A stretch of DNA of 38,935 bases from Desulfobacteraceae bacterium (GCA_011389935.1 JAABTJ010000027.1:1-38935), one strand, 5' to 3'; positions 27,101 through 35,407 are shown, counted from the stretch's first letter. Numbers and translations: made by a program. The notes: a model not told the origin generated them from the letters alone.

Positions 27101-27180
27101 TACCGGTGGTCTATACCGTCTATGACCAGATCGAAAAATTCTTTTCATCCCGTTTCAAGGGTGAAACAAAATCCCGGTAG
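24106..27180 (+). CDS. RND family efflux transporter, inner membrane permease
   Basis: A 1024-residue proton-driven exporter of the AcrB/MexB superfamily, the normal length. It has an N-terminal membrane helix (IRRPVFTIVIFLVVAIFGVYGY), large periplasmic loops, helix 4 with the paired aspartates of the proton relay (VIGIVVDDAIVVLE, near residue 400), and the C-terminal helix bundle with LMGMVTKNSILLIDY and its conserved Lys. The second porter domain follows at about 560-840. GTG at 24106 is taken as start, with GGAGG eight bases upstream; an upstream ATG in frame would overlap the adaptor gene. It is coupled to the adaptor gene before it and to a small PII-like gene 13 bp after it. The substrate is unknown; the sequence looks like the hydrophobe rather than the heavy-metal type, with modest certainty. 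Confidence 0.93.
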   Translation: MIWNICIRRPVFTIVIFLVVAIFGVYGYQQMPVQENPDVEFPYVSVTVILPGAAPEIIEQEIVEPLESEINAIEGIRVLMSTSRDQMAQIVVEFELWRDQDLAAQDVRDSVERARRELPEDAESPTVRKLDLDAQAIMWIALVGDERWDDTRLSEYADNVLRPQLETLRGVGQIMVGGGGNYAVRIRLDPKRLAAHGLTVQDVVGTIQSENVDVPSGRIEGPSREFIIRTKGQFSEAKPFNDLIITYRNGSPIRLSDVGEAVDGLRTERVLARFNGQPSSGLGIVKQTGANTVALAGLLKDSIEELADNFPPGLEYRMAMDSSEYIEENIRDLLITVLIASSLVIFVVLAFLRNWRATIVVGLAIPTSLLGGLAAIYVMGFSINTLTLLGMILVIGIVVDDAIVVLERNYMHMEMGVDPLPAARVGTTEVAFAAISNSLSLGAVFIPVAFTGGLIGRFFFEFGLTVAATVFMSTFVALTLTPMLCARVLKYKPNKGFLFQLSERHIRKLESGYAWILGKALKRRFLLIVIALFAFAMGIMALMNIPREFAADQDRSRFMLIIETPEGTTIEETDKFARKIEAMLEEDPNVSHQFLGLGMARRGIGQPNQGMAFVTLTPRQERDLHQFEIMQEYREKLAGLTEGRAFAVEITLTGSGGDPVQVVLKNPDLLELDRLQETVMEWMESRPELYVGIRTDLELNKPQLNVTIDRDRAAEMDVSVYEISNTLRYLFGEVDISKIEQQGERYDVLTDVIGRGEMTPNSLKDVYVRNKTGSLVSLDNLISFEETAGPSQINRYNRLRSATITTNTPPGVPMGDAVAALEDYLENELPPGTDYEMAGLSQIFAESFYYLSVTILFSIIFIYLVLAAQFESFIHPLTIMTALPLATVGAFGSLWLFGLNFNVYAFIGVIMLMGMVTKNSILLIDYTNTLVERGQTTADAAFIAAKERFRPIIMTAISTILGMTPIAIGFGAGGEARAPLGLSVAAGLISATFLTLLVIPVVYTVYDQIEKFFSSRFKGETKSR

Positions 27181-27193
27181 GCAAAGGACGCCC

Positions 27194-27496
27194 ATGAAAT
27201 TCGTTCATATCACATTCCGGTTTGAATACACGGACCGAATCGATACAATCCTCGAAGACCACGGGGTGGTCAACTATGTGCGCTACCCCATGGTGCAGGG
27301 AAAAGGCATCGATGGAAAGCACTACGGATCAAAGGTGTTTCCCGGCAACTTCACGGTTGTTCAGGCGGTTGTCCCCGACGATAAACTTGACGGGCTCCTT
27401 GCCGATCTGGAAGCCTTCGGGAAATTAAAAGCCGCCCACCATCACGTGCGTGCGTTCGTGCTGCCGGTGGAAAGTATGATCGGCGCGGAGTACTAG
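27194..27496 (+). CDS. Small PII-like/ferredoxin-fold protein linked to RND pump
   Basis: A 100-residue soluble protein. The alternating pattern (MKFVHITFRFEYTDRIDTILEDHGV..., then FTVVQAVVPDDKLDGLLADLEAF, ending in HHHVRAFVLPVE) fits a beta-alpha-beta PII-like or ACT-like fold: a strand, a helix beginning with a DRIDTIL motif, a central loop of about 25 residues rich in Gly and Tyr, and a second strand-helix. AAAGGA lies six bases upstream of the ATG at 27194, and the gene follows the RND pump by 13 bp. Small PII-like proteins sit beside some RND metal exporters. Its histidines (residues near 76-78) could bind metal. The fold is inferred from pattern only; the function is unknown. Confidence 0.65.
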   Translation: MKFVHITFRFEYTDRIDTILEDHGVVNYVRYPMVQGKGIDGKHYGSKVFPGNFTVVQAVVPDDKLDGLLADLEAFGKLKAAHHHVRAFVLPVESMIGAEY

Positions 27497-27545
27497 TATT
27501 CGGGCGGGGGATGGCTGCCGTAAATCGTGGGCTTTAATTTCAGCG

Positions 27546-27728
27546 TTGTCGTATCGACTGACCGTGGATTTTACCACAGAGAGCACAGAGGAGACACAGA
27601 GTTTCACAGAGGAAACCCAGGTGTTCTCTGTGAAACTCTGTGTCCTCTGTGATGAAACCACTGTTCCCGCATAGATTATTTTTACGCATAAACAGAACAG
27701 ACCATTGTCTCCGCAGATGCCACTGTCC
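27546..27728. repeat. CACAGAG-rich hairpin repeat, family 2, copy 2 (inverted)
   Basis: The core (27569-27655) is the reverse complement of the copy at 22671-22737, including the central GGAAACCCAGGTGT. The flanking GTCGTATCGACTGACCG and GCCACTGTCCCCC also match copy 1 in inverted order. It lies between the convergent PII-like and HisN-type genes, where a long hairpin could serve as a two-way 3' end structure. Confidence 0.8.
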
Positions 27729-27746
27729 CCCCTATACGATGCCGCC

Positions 27747-28526
27747 CTATCCTATCAGCGCCAAAACTTCCGGCAGCAGCTCCCGGGTCGTGGACATGGC
27801 CTCGCTGCCGTAAATCGTGGGGACCCCCTTCCAATCCCCGAAATACCCCCCCGCTTCCGACAGAATGGGGGGAAACGGCGCGCAATCCCACACGCTCATG
27901 ATCGGATCCAGCATCAATGCCACGCGTCCCGTCGCCACCAGGCAATGACCGTATGCATCCCCCCACCCCGCACGGAACCAGGTCGCTTTCTGGACCCTTT
28001 CCCAGGCCTCGGCCCGGTTGAACATGGCAAAACTTCCCGCATCGGTAAAGGCCACGGTTGCCCGGTCAAGGGTTTTTCCCGCGGATACGCGAACCGGCCG
28101 GCCGTTCAGCCGGCACCCGAGCCCGGTCCCGGCGGCGACCATTTCATCGAGCGCCGGGAAATAGGCAACGCCGACTTCCACGCTGCCTTCAATTTCCAGA
28201 CCGATGAGCACCCCGTACAACGGCACGCCGTGAATAAAACTCTTGGTACCGTCGATGGGGTCGATGATCCACCGGTGGCTATTTGAATCGTCGCCCGATG
28301 CGCCGTATTCCTCCCCGATAATGGCATGGCCGGGGTATTTCTGCTCGATCCGCCGCCGGATAAGCATTTCGGCGTCGCGGTCGGCCGCGGTCACCGGTGT
28401 GTCGTCCGGCTTGAAATCAGGTCGTGTTTCGCCGCGAAAATAGCCTAAAGTGAGCCGTCCGGCAAGATATGCGGTCTCAACGGCAAAGTCGAGAAAGGAT
28501 TGGTATGATTGGCGTACAGAATTCAT
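27747..28526 (-). CDS. hisN: Inositol-monophosphatase-family phosphatase, HisN-like (histidinol-phosphatase)
   Basis: A 259-residue Mg-dependent, Li-sensitive type phosphatase. Metal-site motifs are IIGEEYG (GEE), WIIDPIDGTKSF (DPIDGT) and the C-terminal IMSVWDCAPFPPILSEAGG (WD). Upstream, PVTAADRDAE supplies the T-x-x-D region. The segment RAGWGDAYGHCLVATGRVALMLDPI resembles the HisN branch that removes phosphate from histidinol phosphate rather than general inositol phosphatases, but similar enzymes act on other sugar phosphates, and no his genes are nearby. It stands alone, convergent with the RND operon across a family-2 repeat. The ribosome binding site is weak (GGGA four bases upstream). 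Confidence 0.85.
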   Translation of the reverse strand: MNSVRQSYQSFLDFAVETAYLAGRLTLGYFRGETRPDFKPDDTPVTAADRDAEMLIRRRIEQKYPGHAIIGEEYGASGDDSNSHRWIIDPIDGTKSFIHGVPLYGVLIGLEIEGSVEVGVAYFPALDEMVAAGTGLGCRLNGRPVRVSAGKTLDRATVAFTDAGSFAMFNRAEAWERVQKATWFRAGWGDAYGHCLVATGRVALMLDPIMSVWDCAPFPPILSEAGGYFGDWKGVPTIYGSEAMSTTRELLPEVLALIG

Positions 28527-28637
28527 GGAGTCCCTGTTCCCTTTAAAAAAATGCGAATTTATGAAAAAATGCGCTGCAGGCTGTCTTGGCTGCGGGGGAT
28601 GCTTGACATCTGGATCAATTTACGTTTTAGTATTTCT

Positions 28638-28790
28638 GACGGCTTCGTAAAAGCCCAATATCTGTGTTGCGCACAATTTTTGAAGAATCTCACGTACGGT
28701 TAAGTACGATCAATTCTTCAAAAACTGCACGCGCCTTGATCTTGAACATTTTACAAAGCCGTCTGAAAACGACTTTTTACGAGTTCATCA
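28638..28790. repeat. Dispersed hairpin repeat, family 1, copy D (inverted)
   Basis: A full-length copy in the opposite orientation to A, B and C. It begins with GACGGCTTCGTAAAAG, has arms CAATTTTTGAAGAATC and GATCAATTCTTCAAAAACTG around CACGTACGGTTAAGTAC, and ends with the CTTTTTACGAGTTCATCA flank. It occupies the gap between hisN and glpD. Confidence 0.85.
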
Positions 28791-28879
28791 GTATTCCCAT
28801 TGCGTACGAAATATTTTTTCGATTTACTGCGGTTCAAGGGCAATGCGTTGCAAGGCTTGCCCAATGGTCACTACGAGCG

Positions 28880-28906
28880 ATCTCAAAAAAAAGATTTTTT
28901 TGAGAT
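28880..28906. promoter_or_regulatory. Perfect A/T-rich hairpin upstream of glpD
   Basis: ATCTCAAAAAAA (28880-28891) and TTTTTTTGAGAT (28895-28906) pair perfectly around AGA. It lies about 100 bp before glpD and 90 bp after repeat copy D. The right half plus following bases (TTTTTTTGAGATG then TTGTAT two bases later) recurs at about 32724-32743 beside the half copy of repeat 1. It may be an operator, a 3' end hairpin or part of a mobile repeat. Confidence 0.5.
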
Positions 28907-29003
28907 GGTTTGTATATTCATTATTCGATATAACCCCACTCTGTCAAGAAATCCATAAGAAACCCGGCTTTCCGGGCAAGCAAACGGGCCAGGAACGGAT
29001 GCA

Positions 29004-30569
29004 ATGAAAATGGAGCAGATCGATAAAAACTGGGACCTCGTTGTCATCGGGGGGGGCATCACCGGCGCGGGCGTGCTGCGGGAAGCGGTTCGCATGGGGC
29101 TCAAAACCCTTCTGGTGGAAAAAAACGATTTTGCCTATGGCACGTCCAGCCGCTCCTCCAAGCTGGTTCACGGCGGGCTTCGATACCTCAAGGAGGGCAG
29201 GCTTCACCTTACGTACGAATCCGTGCGCCAGCGCCAGCGCCTTCTCGAAGAGGCCCCGGGCCTGGTGGATGAAATCGACTTTCTCATGCCGGTGTACAAG
29301 AAAAGGGGGCCGGGCAGACTGCCGCTGACCGCGGGGCTGGTCCTGTACGACCTGATGGCCGGAAAAAGGTATCATTCCTACCTTGACCGCAAATCCTTTT
29401 CAGAAATGGTACCGGGGATCGACCCAACCGATCTTTCCGGCGGGTTTCGCTTCATGGACGCGCAGACGGACGACGCACGCCTGGTGCTCCGCCTCATCTT
29501 CGAATCCATCGAAAACGGCGCAAACGCAGTGAACTATACTGCGGCGACCCGTATCCTCCGCAATGAAAAACAGGAGGTTACCGGCGTTTCGCTGGCCGAC
29601 GCCGAAACCGGAAAGCGCACGGAAGTGTCCGCCCCGGCCGTCATCAATGCCACCGGCGCATGGGCGGAGACGCTTCACCCGGTCCATGAAAGCGACATGC
29701 ACCTGCGCCCGCTCAGGGGAAGCCACCTCGTGATTCCCGCCGGGCGCCTTCCCCTTTCCCAGGCCGTGACCCTCATACACCCGGACGATGGACGCCCCCT
29801 GTTTATCATCCCCTGGGAAGGCGCCCTGATCCTTGGCACAACGGACATCGACCACGGAAAGGACATCGATACCGAGGTCACGGCGACCCGCAAGGAAGCC
29901 CGCTACATGATCGATTGCCTGAATGCGTACTTTCCGGAGGCAGACATCGGCCTTACGGACTGCGCGGCATCCTTTGCCGGCATTCGTCCAATCCTCACAA
30001 ACAAAAAGGGGGCCCTTGATCCCTCGAAGGAATCCCGGGAGCACGTGATCTGGACGGACAAGGGGCTTGTCACCGTTACGGGGGGCAAGTTGACCACCTT
30101 CCGCATCCTCGCCGGCGACGCCCTCAAGGCCGCCTCCCCCTGGCTGCCGGAATCATCAATGCTGCACCTCAAGGCGCCGGTTTTTACGGAAAACCCGCAG
30201 GTGCCCGAAGCGGGTGAAAACGGCCTTTCCGCAGACATCTGGCGCAGGCTCTTTGGACGATACGGCAAAAAAGCCATATCCATTGCTGCAAATGCCCGGC
30301 CGGAAGATCTCGTCCTTGTTCCGGGAACCCATACCCTGTGGGCGGAGATTCCGGTTGCCGCCCAGACCGAGCGCATCCGCCACTTGACGGACCTTCTTCT
30401 GCGGCGGGTCCGCATGGGGATGCTCCTGAAAGAAGGGGGGAGGCAGCACCTGGAAAGAATCCGGGAACTGTGCGAACCGGTTTTGCCGTGGGATGCCGGC
30501 CGGTGGGACGAGGAGCTTCAGATGTACATGGATTACGTGAATACAGCCCTGCGCGTTCCGAGTGCGTAG
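29004..30569 (+). CDS. glpD: FAD-dependent glycerol-3-phosphate dehydrogenase
   Basis: A 521-residue flavoprotein oxidising glycerol 3-phosphate to dihydroxyacetone phosphate and passing electrons to the quinone pool. It has the N-terminal FAD motif [13 protein letters not shown], the GlpD signature blocks [17 protein letters not shown] and [13 protein letters not shown], then [10 protein letters not shown] and [14 protein letters not shown], and a C-terminal helical domain. The ATG at 29004 has AGGAA upstream. The FGGY kinase gene follows after 41 bp, so the pair may channel glycerol or a similar polyol into glycolysis. No glycerol facilitator (glpF) or GlpR-like regulator is encoded nearby. 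Electron partner subunits (GlpB/GlpC) are also absent, consistent with the aerobic-type single-subunit enzyme family. Confidence 0.93.
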   Translation: MKMEQIDKNWDLVVIGGGITGAGVLREAVRMGLKTLLVEKNDFAYGTSSRSSKLVHGGLRYLKEGRLHLTYESVRQRQRLLEEAPGLVDEIDFLMPVYKKRGPGRLPLTAGLVLYDLMAGKRYHSYLDRKSFSEMVPGIDPTDLSGGFRFMDAQTDDARLVLRLIFESIENGANAVNYTAATRILRNEKQEVTGVSLADAETGKRTEVSAPAVINATGAWAETLHPVHESDMHLRPLRGSHLVIPAGRLPLSQAVTLIHPDDGRPLFIIPWEGALILGTTDIDHGKDIDTEVTATRKEARYMIDCLNAYFPEADIGLTDCAASFAGIRPILTNKKGALDPSKESREHVIWTDKGLVTVTGGKLTTFRILAGDALKAASPWLPESSMLHLKAPVFTENPQVPEAGENGLSADIWRRLFGRYGKKAISIAANARPEDLVLVPGTHTLWAEIPVAAQTERIRHLTDLLLRRVRMGMLLKEGGRQHLERIRELCEPVLPWDAGRWDEELQMYMDYVNTALRVPSA

Positions 30570-30610
30570 CTTCGGGAATCGACAACCCCTTTTTAAAGGA
30601 AAACAGCCCC

Positions 30611-32170
30611 ATGGCCACCAGAGACCTTCTCCTTTCCATCGACAACGGCACCCAGAGCCTGAAGGCGATGACCTTCGACGCGGAAGGCCAAATGATCGCC
30701 ATCGTCAAAATCCCTTTTGATCCTTACTTTTCGGATCAACCGGGATGGGCGGAACAGGATCCCGAACGCTACTGGAAAACCCTCTGCCAGGCCTGCCGCG
30801 GCCTCTGGGAGGACAAAAAAATCGACAAGTCCCGCATTGCCGGCGTCTGCGTCACCACCCAGCGCGGCACCGTCGTCAACGTGGACAAATCCGGCAAAAC
30901 CCTGCGCCCGGCGATTTTATGGCTTGACCAGCGCCGAACCGAAAATCTTCCGCCCATCGGCGGATTATGGGGACTGCTGTTCAAGGTGGCCGGGGCGAGC
31001 AGAATCGTCGCCAATTTTCAACGGGAAGCCGAGGCCAACTGGATCCGGATCCACCAGCCGGAGATATGGGAACAGACGCACAAGTACCTGCTCCTTTCCG
31101 GTTTTCTCAATTACCGGCTTACCGGCGATTTCGTCGATTCCACGGCCAGCCAGGTGGGCTACATCCCCTTTGACTTCAAACACCTGGACTGGGCCAAACC
31201 CTCGGACTGGAAATGGCAGGGGGTGAACGTCCCCCCGGAAATGCTCCCGCGCCTGTTCCAACCGGGCAATGTCATGGGGGACATCTGCGCCGCCGCTTCC
31301 CGGGAAACCGGCATCCCCGAGGGACTCCCCGTCATTGCCGGGGCCGCGGACAAGGCGTGCGAGGTCATCGGTTCCGGAAGCCTCACTCCGGATATTGGAT
31401 GCATCAGCTACGGCACCACCGCCACCATCAACGTCACCCACAGCAAGTACGTGGAACCGGTGTTTCTGATTCCCCCCTACCCCTCCTCCATACCCGGACA
31501 ATATTCCATGGAAATTCAGATATTCAGGGGGTATTGGATGGTAAGTTGGTTTAAGAACGAGTTCGGGCACAAGGAGATAGAAAAGGCCGAACAGCTGGGA
31601 ACGGAGGTGGAAGTCCTGTTCGACCGGCTCATCGACGACATCCCCCCCGGATGCACGGGATTGATCCTCCAGCCGTACTGGACGCCAGGCCTTGTTTTCC
31701 CGGGCCCGGAAGCCAAGGGGAGCATCATCGGTTTCGGGGACATTCATACCCGGGGACACATTTACCGGGCCATCCTGGAAGGGCTCGCCTACGCGCTGCG
31801 CGAAGGCAGGGAACGCATTGAAAAGCGGACAAAAATACCCATTACCCAGCTGCGGGTGTCCGGGGGCGGCTCCCAGAGCAGAAATGCCATGCAGGTCACG
31901 GCCGATATTTTCAACCTCCCCACCGCCCGCCCCCACCTCTACGAAACCTCGGGGCTTGGGGCCGCCATCAACGCGGCCGTCGGGCTGGGGCTGTATCCGG
32001 ATTACGACCAGGCCATCACCGCCATGACCCACATGGGGGACAACTTCGAACCCATCGCGGAAAACCACAAACGCTATGATGATCTCTACCGGAAGGTTTA
32101 CCTGAAGATGTACAAACGCCTGAAACCGCTATACCAGTCCATCAGGGACATTACCGGGTATCCGGCCTGA
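30611..32170 (+). CDS. FGGY-family carbohydrate kinase
   Basis: A 519-residue sugar or polyol kinase. The N-terminal phosphate-binding segment is [17 protein letters not shown]. The central FGGY_N part has [13 protein letters not shown] and [10 protein letters not shown], and the FGGY_C part has the adenosine-binding block [23 protein letters not shown] followed by [14 protein letters not shown]. Following glpD, glycerol is the obvious candidate substrate. However, the sequence departs from classical GlpK (for instance SCHNAGQ-like GlpK motifs are not seen), so a different polyol or an L-sugar is possible. The start at 30611 has AAAGGA ten bases upstream; earlier in-frame starts would overlap glpD. 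It converges on the PIN-domain gene with 2 bp between the stop codons. Confidence 0.88.
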   Translation: MATRDLLLSIDNGTQSLKAMTFDAEGQMIAIVKIPFDPYFSDQPGWAEQDPERYWKTLCQACRGLWEDKKIDKSRIAGVCVTTQRGTVVNVDKSGKTLRPAILWLDQRRTENLPPIGGLWGLLFKVAGASRIVANFQREAEANWIRIHQPEIWEQTHKYLLLSGFLNYRLTGDFVDSTASQVGYIPFDFKHLDWAKPSDWKWQGVNVPPEMLPRLFQPGNVMGDICAAASRETGIPEGLPVIAGAADKACEVIGSGSLTPDIGCISYGTTATINVTHSKYVEPVFLIPPYPSSIPGQYSMEIQIFRGYWMVSWFKNEFGHKEIEKAEQLGTEVEVLFDRLIDDIPPGCTGLILQPYWTPGLVFPGPEAKGSIIGFGDIHTRGHIYRAILEGLAYALREGRERIEKRTKIPITQLRVSGGGSQSRNAMQVTADIFNLPTARPHLYETSGLGAAINAAVGLGLYPDYDQAITAMTHMGDNFEPIAENHKRYDDLYRKVYLKMYKRLKPLYQSIRDITGYPA

Positions 32171-32172
32171 AA

Positions 32173-32547
32173 TTAAAGCACTTGGCAATTATACAGCGCT
32201 ATTTTAGGGTCTTCCGTCATGATAGGATAGCTGTCGGTAATACTTTGCGCGATAAGCATACGATCGAAAGGGTCTTTATGGTGAAAAGGCAGGTCTTTTA
32301 GCAATAATGCGGCGTTTGCGCTGAAATCAAGCATTGCGAAACCGCTTTTCCGGGCCACCTCCACCGGATTAAAATCAATTTGCAGTTTTTTAATCGAGGC
32401 CTTTATCATGAGTTCCGCAATACTTGCAGCGCTGATATATATTGTATTTGACAGATCCTCCAACACCGCGCGTTTTTCATTCCTTATTCGGGCAGGATCA
32501 GATAACGCCAAAAGAAAAATATGCGTATCAGAGACCAACCTGGTCAA
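32173..32547 (-). CDS. vapC: PIN-domain protein, VapC-like toxin
   Basis: A 124-residue PIN-domain ribonuclease. Acidic residues expected to hold Mg are D7 (LVSDTHIFLLAL), E in AASIAELMIK, D in HKDPFDRMLIAQ and D in IMTEDPKIAL, so the active site looks intact. Such proteins are usually VapC toxins with an antitoxin encoded just upstream. Here no antitoxin is visible; instead a family-2 repeat fragment and then a family-1 repeat fragment occupy the 250 bp upstream. The start is uncertain: 32547 is a TTG without a clear ribosome binding site, and the frame stays open further upstream without an ATG. It may be a relic of a toxin-antitoxin pair, or the antitoxin may be encoded elsewhere. Confidence 0.78.
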   Translation of the reverse strand: MTRLVSDTHIFLLALSDPARIRNEKRAVLEDLSNTIYISAASIAELMIKASIKKLQIDFNPVEVARKSGFAMLDFSANAALLLKDLPFHHKDPFDRMLIAQSITDSYPIMTEDPKIALYNCQVL

Positions 32548-32642
32548 CCATTCATTTTTCTTGCATAGATACGGAAAACATTCCCGCTGAATATCGGTCC
32601 GCAGGGCGCCCCAACTGGGCGTCCCCCCTTTTCTTCATTGCT

Positions 32643-32690
32643 TTTCTCTGTGGATCTCTGTGTCTCCTCTGTGCCCTCTGTGGTAAAAAC
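32643..32690. repeat. CACAGAG-rich repeat, family 2, partial copy
   Basis: TTTTCTCTGTGGATCTCTGTG, CTCCTCTGTG and CCTCTGTGGTAAAAACC match one arm of the family-2 repeat; the opposite arm is missing, so this copy cannot form the full hairpin. It lies upstream of the PIN-domain gene. Confidence 0.7.
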
Positions 32691-32721
32691 CACCCTCCCC
32701 GCATTTTCTGCCCCACTTGAT

Positions 32722-32798
32722 CTTTTTTTGAGATGACTTGTATTGACGACTTCGCGAAGTCCGATATCTTCGTTGCGCGCAATCTTTGAAGAATCTCA
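32722..32798. repeat. Family-1 repeat, half copy E, with adjacent T-rich motif
   Basis: GACGACTTCGCGAAGTCCG to CAATCTTTGAAGAATCTCA (32745-32798) matches the first half of copy D. The match stops one base before the M48 protease stop codon (32799-32801). Just before it, TTTTTTTGAGATGACTTGTA repeats the right half of the hairpin found at 28880-28906. Only one arm of the stem is present. Confidence 0.7.
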
Positions 32799-34070
32799 TC
32801 AAGAACTTTCCCCCGCAGCGCAGCGATCAATGGCTTCCAGCCGGTCCGTTATGGGCGGGTGGGAATAATTGAGCAGCACGTAAAACCAGTGCGGGTGAAG
32901 ATTGGCCAGGTTGTGGGACGCCAGCTTTTTCAATGCCGTTTTCATGGCCCCGGGATTCCGGGTCGTCTCTGCGGCAAAGCCGTCCGCCGCATGCTCGTTT
33001 CTCCGGGAAACCGCCTGGAAAATCAGGCTGATCACCATGTCGATGGGGGAATACAGAATGGCAAAAAACACGAGGCCCGCGTAAACGCTGGCCTGCTCCA
33101 GGAAAAAGGCCTCCGCCAGCATCGGGGAGGTGATAAAAAGGGAGAGCAGGTAAAAAAGGAGCCCTGCCTGTGCCACGGCCGCCCCCAGCATCCAGAAAAC
33201 GTGCCGTTTCTTGTAGTGCCCCATTTCATGGGCCAGCACCGCGACCAGCTCCTCCACCGTGTGATTCTCCACCAGGGTGTCGAACAATACGATTTTCCGG
33301 TGCCGGCCGAATCCGGCAAAAAAGGCGTTGGATTTCCCTGAGCGCTTTGAACCGTCCATGACATAGATGTTTTTTACAGGAAATTTTATTTTCCGGGCAT
33401 ATTCGTAAATGGCGCTCTTCAGCGGCCCGGGGGCAAGGGGTTCAAAGCGGTTGAAAAGGGGCATGATCCACGTGGGGACCACGAACTGCATGACCAGCAT
33501 GAACAGGGCGACTGCAATCCAGCAATAGAGCCACGCAAGGGAGCCGGCATACACAAAAAAAGCCAGGATACCGGCCAACAGGGGACCGCCGATCGCCACG
33601 GCCAGGAAAAACTGCTTGACCTTGTCCGAAACAAAGACCCAGAGCGTGGTTTTATTGAACCCGAAGCGCGATTCGATCACAAACGTGGAATAGACGGAAA
33701 AAGGGAGCGAGACAAGGGCTTTTGCCAGACCCAGCACCCCGATGAAAACAACGCCGCGGAGCACCTCGCACCCGGCGGTATCCCCCACCACGAATTCACG
33801 CACCCATTGATCGAGGACGGCAAACCCGCCGGCAAACCAGAACCCCAGAAACAGCGCCAGGTGAAAGGCGGTCGAAACCCATGAAAACCGGGTATTGGCC
33901 GTCGCATAGGCCATAGACATCCGGTAGCGGTCGGGATCATAATACCCTTCGAACGCCTTTGGCATGGGCTTTTCAGCCTGCCGGAGGTTCAGGATGTCCG
34001 CTGCCGCGTGCACGGCGGCGTCGATCAGCAGCGCGAGCAGGATGATGACGGCTACCGGGTTGAGCGACAT
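32799..34070 (-). CDS. M48-family membrane metallopeptidase (Ste24/CAAX protease-like)
   Basis: A 423-residue integral membrane zinc protease of the Ste24 type. The zinc motif HEMGH lies near residue 280, with a downstream glutamate in NEHAADGFAAE as third ligand. Several hydrophobic helices precede and follow it, and the segment KRSGKSNAFFAGFG is typical of this family (substrate groove). The eukaryotic relatives cleave prenylated proteins; bacterial ones are thought to take part in membrane protein quality control. The start at 34070 has AAAGG ten bases upstream. It is a single gene, divergent from the LysM protein gene. Its stop codon lies exactly at the broken edge of repeat copy E. Confidence 0.93.
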   Translation of the reverse strand: MSLNPVAVIILLALLIDAAVHAAADILNLRQAEKPMPKAFEGYYDPDRYRMSMAYATANTRFSWVSTAFHLALFLGFWFAGGFAVLDQWVREFVVGDTAGCEVLRGVVFIGVLGLAKALVSLPFSVYSTFVIESRFGFNKTTLWVFVSDKVKQFFLAVAIGGPLLAGILAFFVYAGSLAWLYCWIAVALFMLVMQFVVPTWIMPLFNRFEPLAPGPLKSAIYEYARKIKFPVKNIYVMDGSKRSGKSNAFFAGFGRHRKIVLFDTLVENHTVEELVAVLAHEMGHYKKRHVFWMLGAAVAQAGLLFYLLSLFITSPMLAEAFFLEQASVYAGLVFFAILYSPIDMVISLIFQAVSRRNEHAADGFAAETTRNPGAMKTALKKLASHNLANLHPHWFYVLLNYSHPPITDRLEAIDRCAAGESS

Positions 34071-34227
34071 ACGATTCGGGCCTTTCTATGCGTTTGTTCT
34101 GCGGGGTGTCATGTCCACGGCAGTTGCTTCGGATTCAGCTGGTTTGCCGCCCGGCGATGAGATGTATGGCACGAATCCGGCAGCATGTCAATTCGTAAAA
34201 AGCTCTCCTCCGAAGTGCATCCGACTA

Positions 34228-34256
34228 TTGACAAAAACAAAAAATGCCTGTAGAAA
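34228..34256 (+). promoter_or_regulatory. Sigma-70 type promoter for the LysM protein gene
   Basis: A perfect -35 TTGACA (34228-34233) is followed after 17 bp by TAGAAA (34251-34256) as a moderate -10. It would give a leader of about 85 bases before the ATG at 34348. No other structure was recognised in the 277-bp gap. Confidence 0.5.
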
Positions 34257-34347
34257 AATAACTGGTTATCTACTGCACCCCGGCAGGGAGAACAGACATT
34301 CAAGCCTTGTCAACCCGTTCCATTCATTCAAAACACAGGGGCCGATC

Positions 34348-35373
34348 ATGAAACGAAACGCATATCAAAAGATCAAATATTTCCTGCTCTTTATCGCACT
34401 GGCATGTCTGCTGCCCGCCGCAACCCATGCAGATATCGAGGATCATATTATTCAAACCGGCTCCGAGTTTTACTATGTCGTTCAAAAAGGGGACACCCTG
34501 TGGGATCTTTCGGAAAAATTTTCCGACTCCCCGTGGCAATGGCCGGAACTGTGGCAGCACAACCCGGAAATCCCCAATCCCCACCTGATCTACCCCGGCC
34601 AGAAAATCCGGATCTACGCCAAAACCTGGGAAGACGGCCAGAAGCCGGCGGTCACGGAACAGGAACTTCCTGCGCCGGACGAGTATTACACCTATGCGGG
34701 GATCAACGCTATCGGATTTGTCCGGGAAACCCAGGCGGAAAATTATGGATCGGTTATCAAGGTAAAAGACGACAAGCGCCTCATGTCCACCGGGGACAAG
34801 ATGTTCATTCAGCCCGCGGAAGACGCCCGGCAGCTCGTTGAAGGGGGCATCTACGCAATTTACAGGACCAGCGGCCCGGTCAACGACCCGGTTACGAACG
34901 ATTTTATCGGCATTCAGCACACCATTGTCGGCATCGGGGAAGTGGTCGAGGTGGAAGACGCCTATGTCGTGGCAGAAATTGTGGATGTTTTCCGCGACAT
35001 CCGGCAGGGCGACGTCATCATGCCCTTTGAGATGCGCTCCAAAAAAATCAAGCTCCGAGACCCTGTAGAAGGTCTCCGGGGGCGCATGATAAAGGCCGAG
35101 GATGGCCGGGCGCTCATCGGCGAGCACATGGTGGCCTTCGTGGACAAGGGGAGCAATGACATGGTCAAACCAGGGCAGGTCTACACCCTTTACTACCGGG
35201 AAACGGCCCCTGCCGCCCGAAAGGGGCTTGACCCGATCCTGCTCACGGAAGAAACCCTGGGCGAGATGATCGTCCTGCACACGGAAAACACCACGTCCAC
35301 CGTGCTGATTACCAATTCTGTGGACAATATTCCCGACGGCACGGCATTCAAGGCGATTGAAATCACGCGCTGA
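34348..35373 (+). CDS. Secreted LysM-domain protein
   Basis: A 341-residue exported protein. A signal peptide at 1-28 (charged start, hydrophobic core, cleavage after ATHA) is followed by one LysM domain at about 43-92 (YYVVQKGDTLWDLSEKF, then NPHLIYPGQKIRIY), which binds peptidoglycan. The remaining 250 residues are beta-rich, with repeating segments (IGFVRETQAENYGSVIKVKD, GEVVEVEDAYVVAEIVDVF) and no recognisable catalytic motif. Proteins of this build occur widely in Desulfobacterales and related groups, but I do not know a tested function. A start at 34348 with AGGGG upstream and an immediate signal peptide is preferred over earlier in-frame starts. A hairpin follows at 35408-35443. Confidence 0.9.
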   Translation: MKRNAYQKIKYFLLFIALACLLPAATHADIEDHIIQTGSEFYYVVQKGDTLWDLSEKFSDSPWQWPELWQHNPEIPNPHLIYPGQKIRIYAKTWEDGQKPAVTEQELPAPDEYYTYAGINAIGFVRETQAENYGSVIKVKDDKRLMSTGDKMFIQPAEDARQLVEGGIYAIYRTSGPVNDPVTNDFIGIQHTIVGIGEVVEVEDAYVVAEIVDVFRDIRQGDVIMPFEMRSKKIKLRDPVEGLRGRMIKAEDGRALIGEHMVAFVDKGSNDMVKPGQVYTLYYRETAPAARKGLDPILLTEETLGEMIVLHTENTTSTVLITNSVDNIPDGTAFKAIEITR

Positions 35374-35407
35374 AACCGCACCGCGCCATGACGCCTGTCA
35401 TTTCGCT

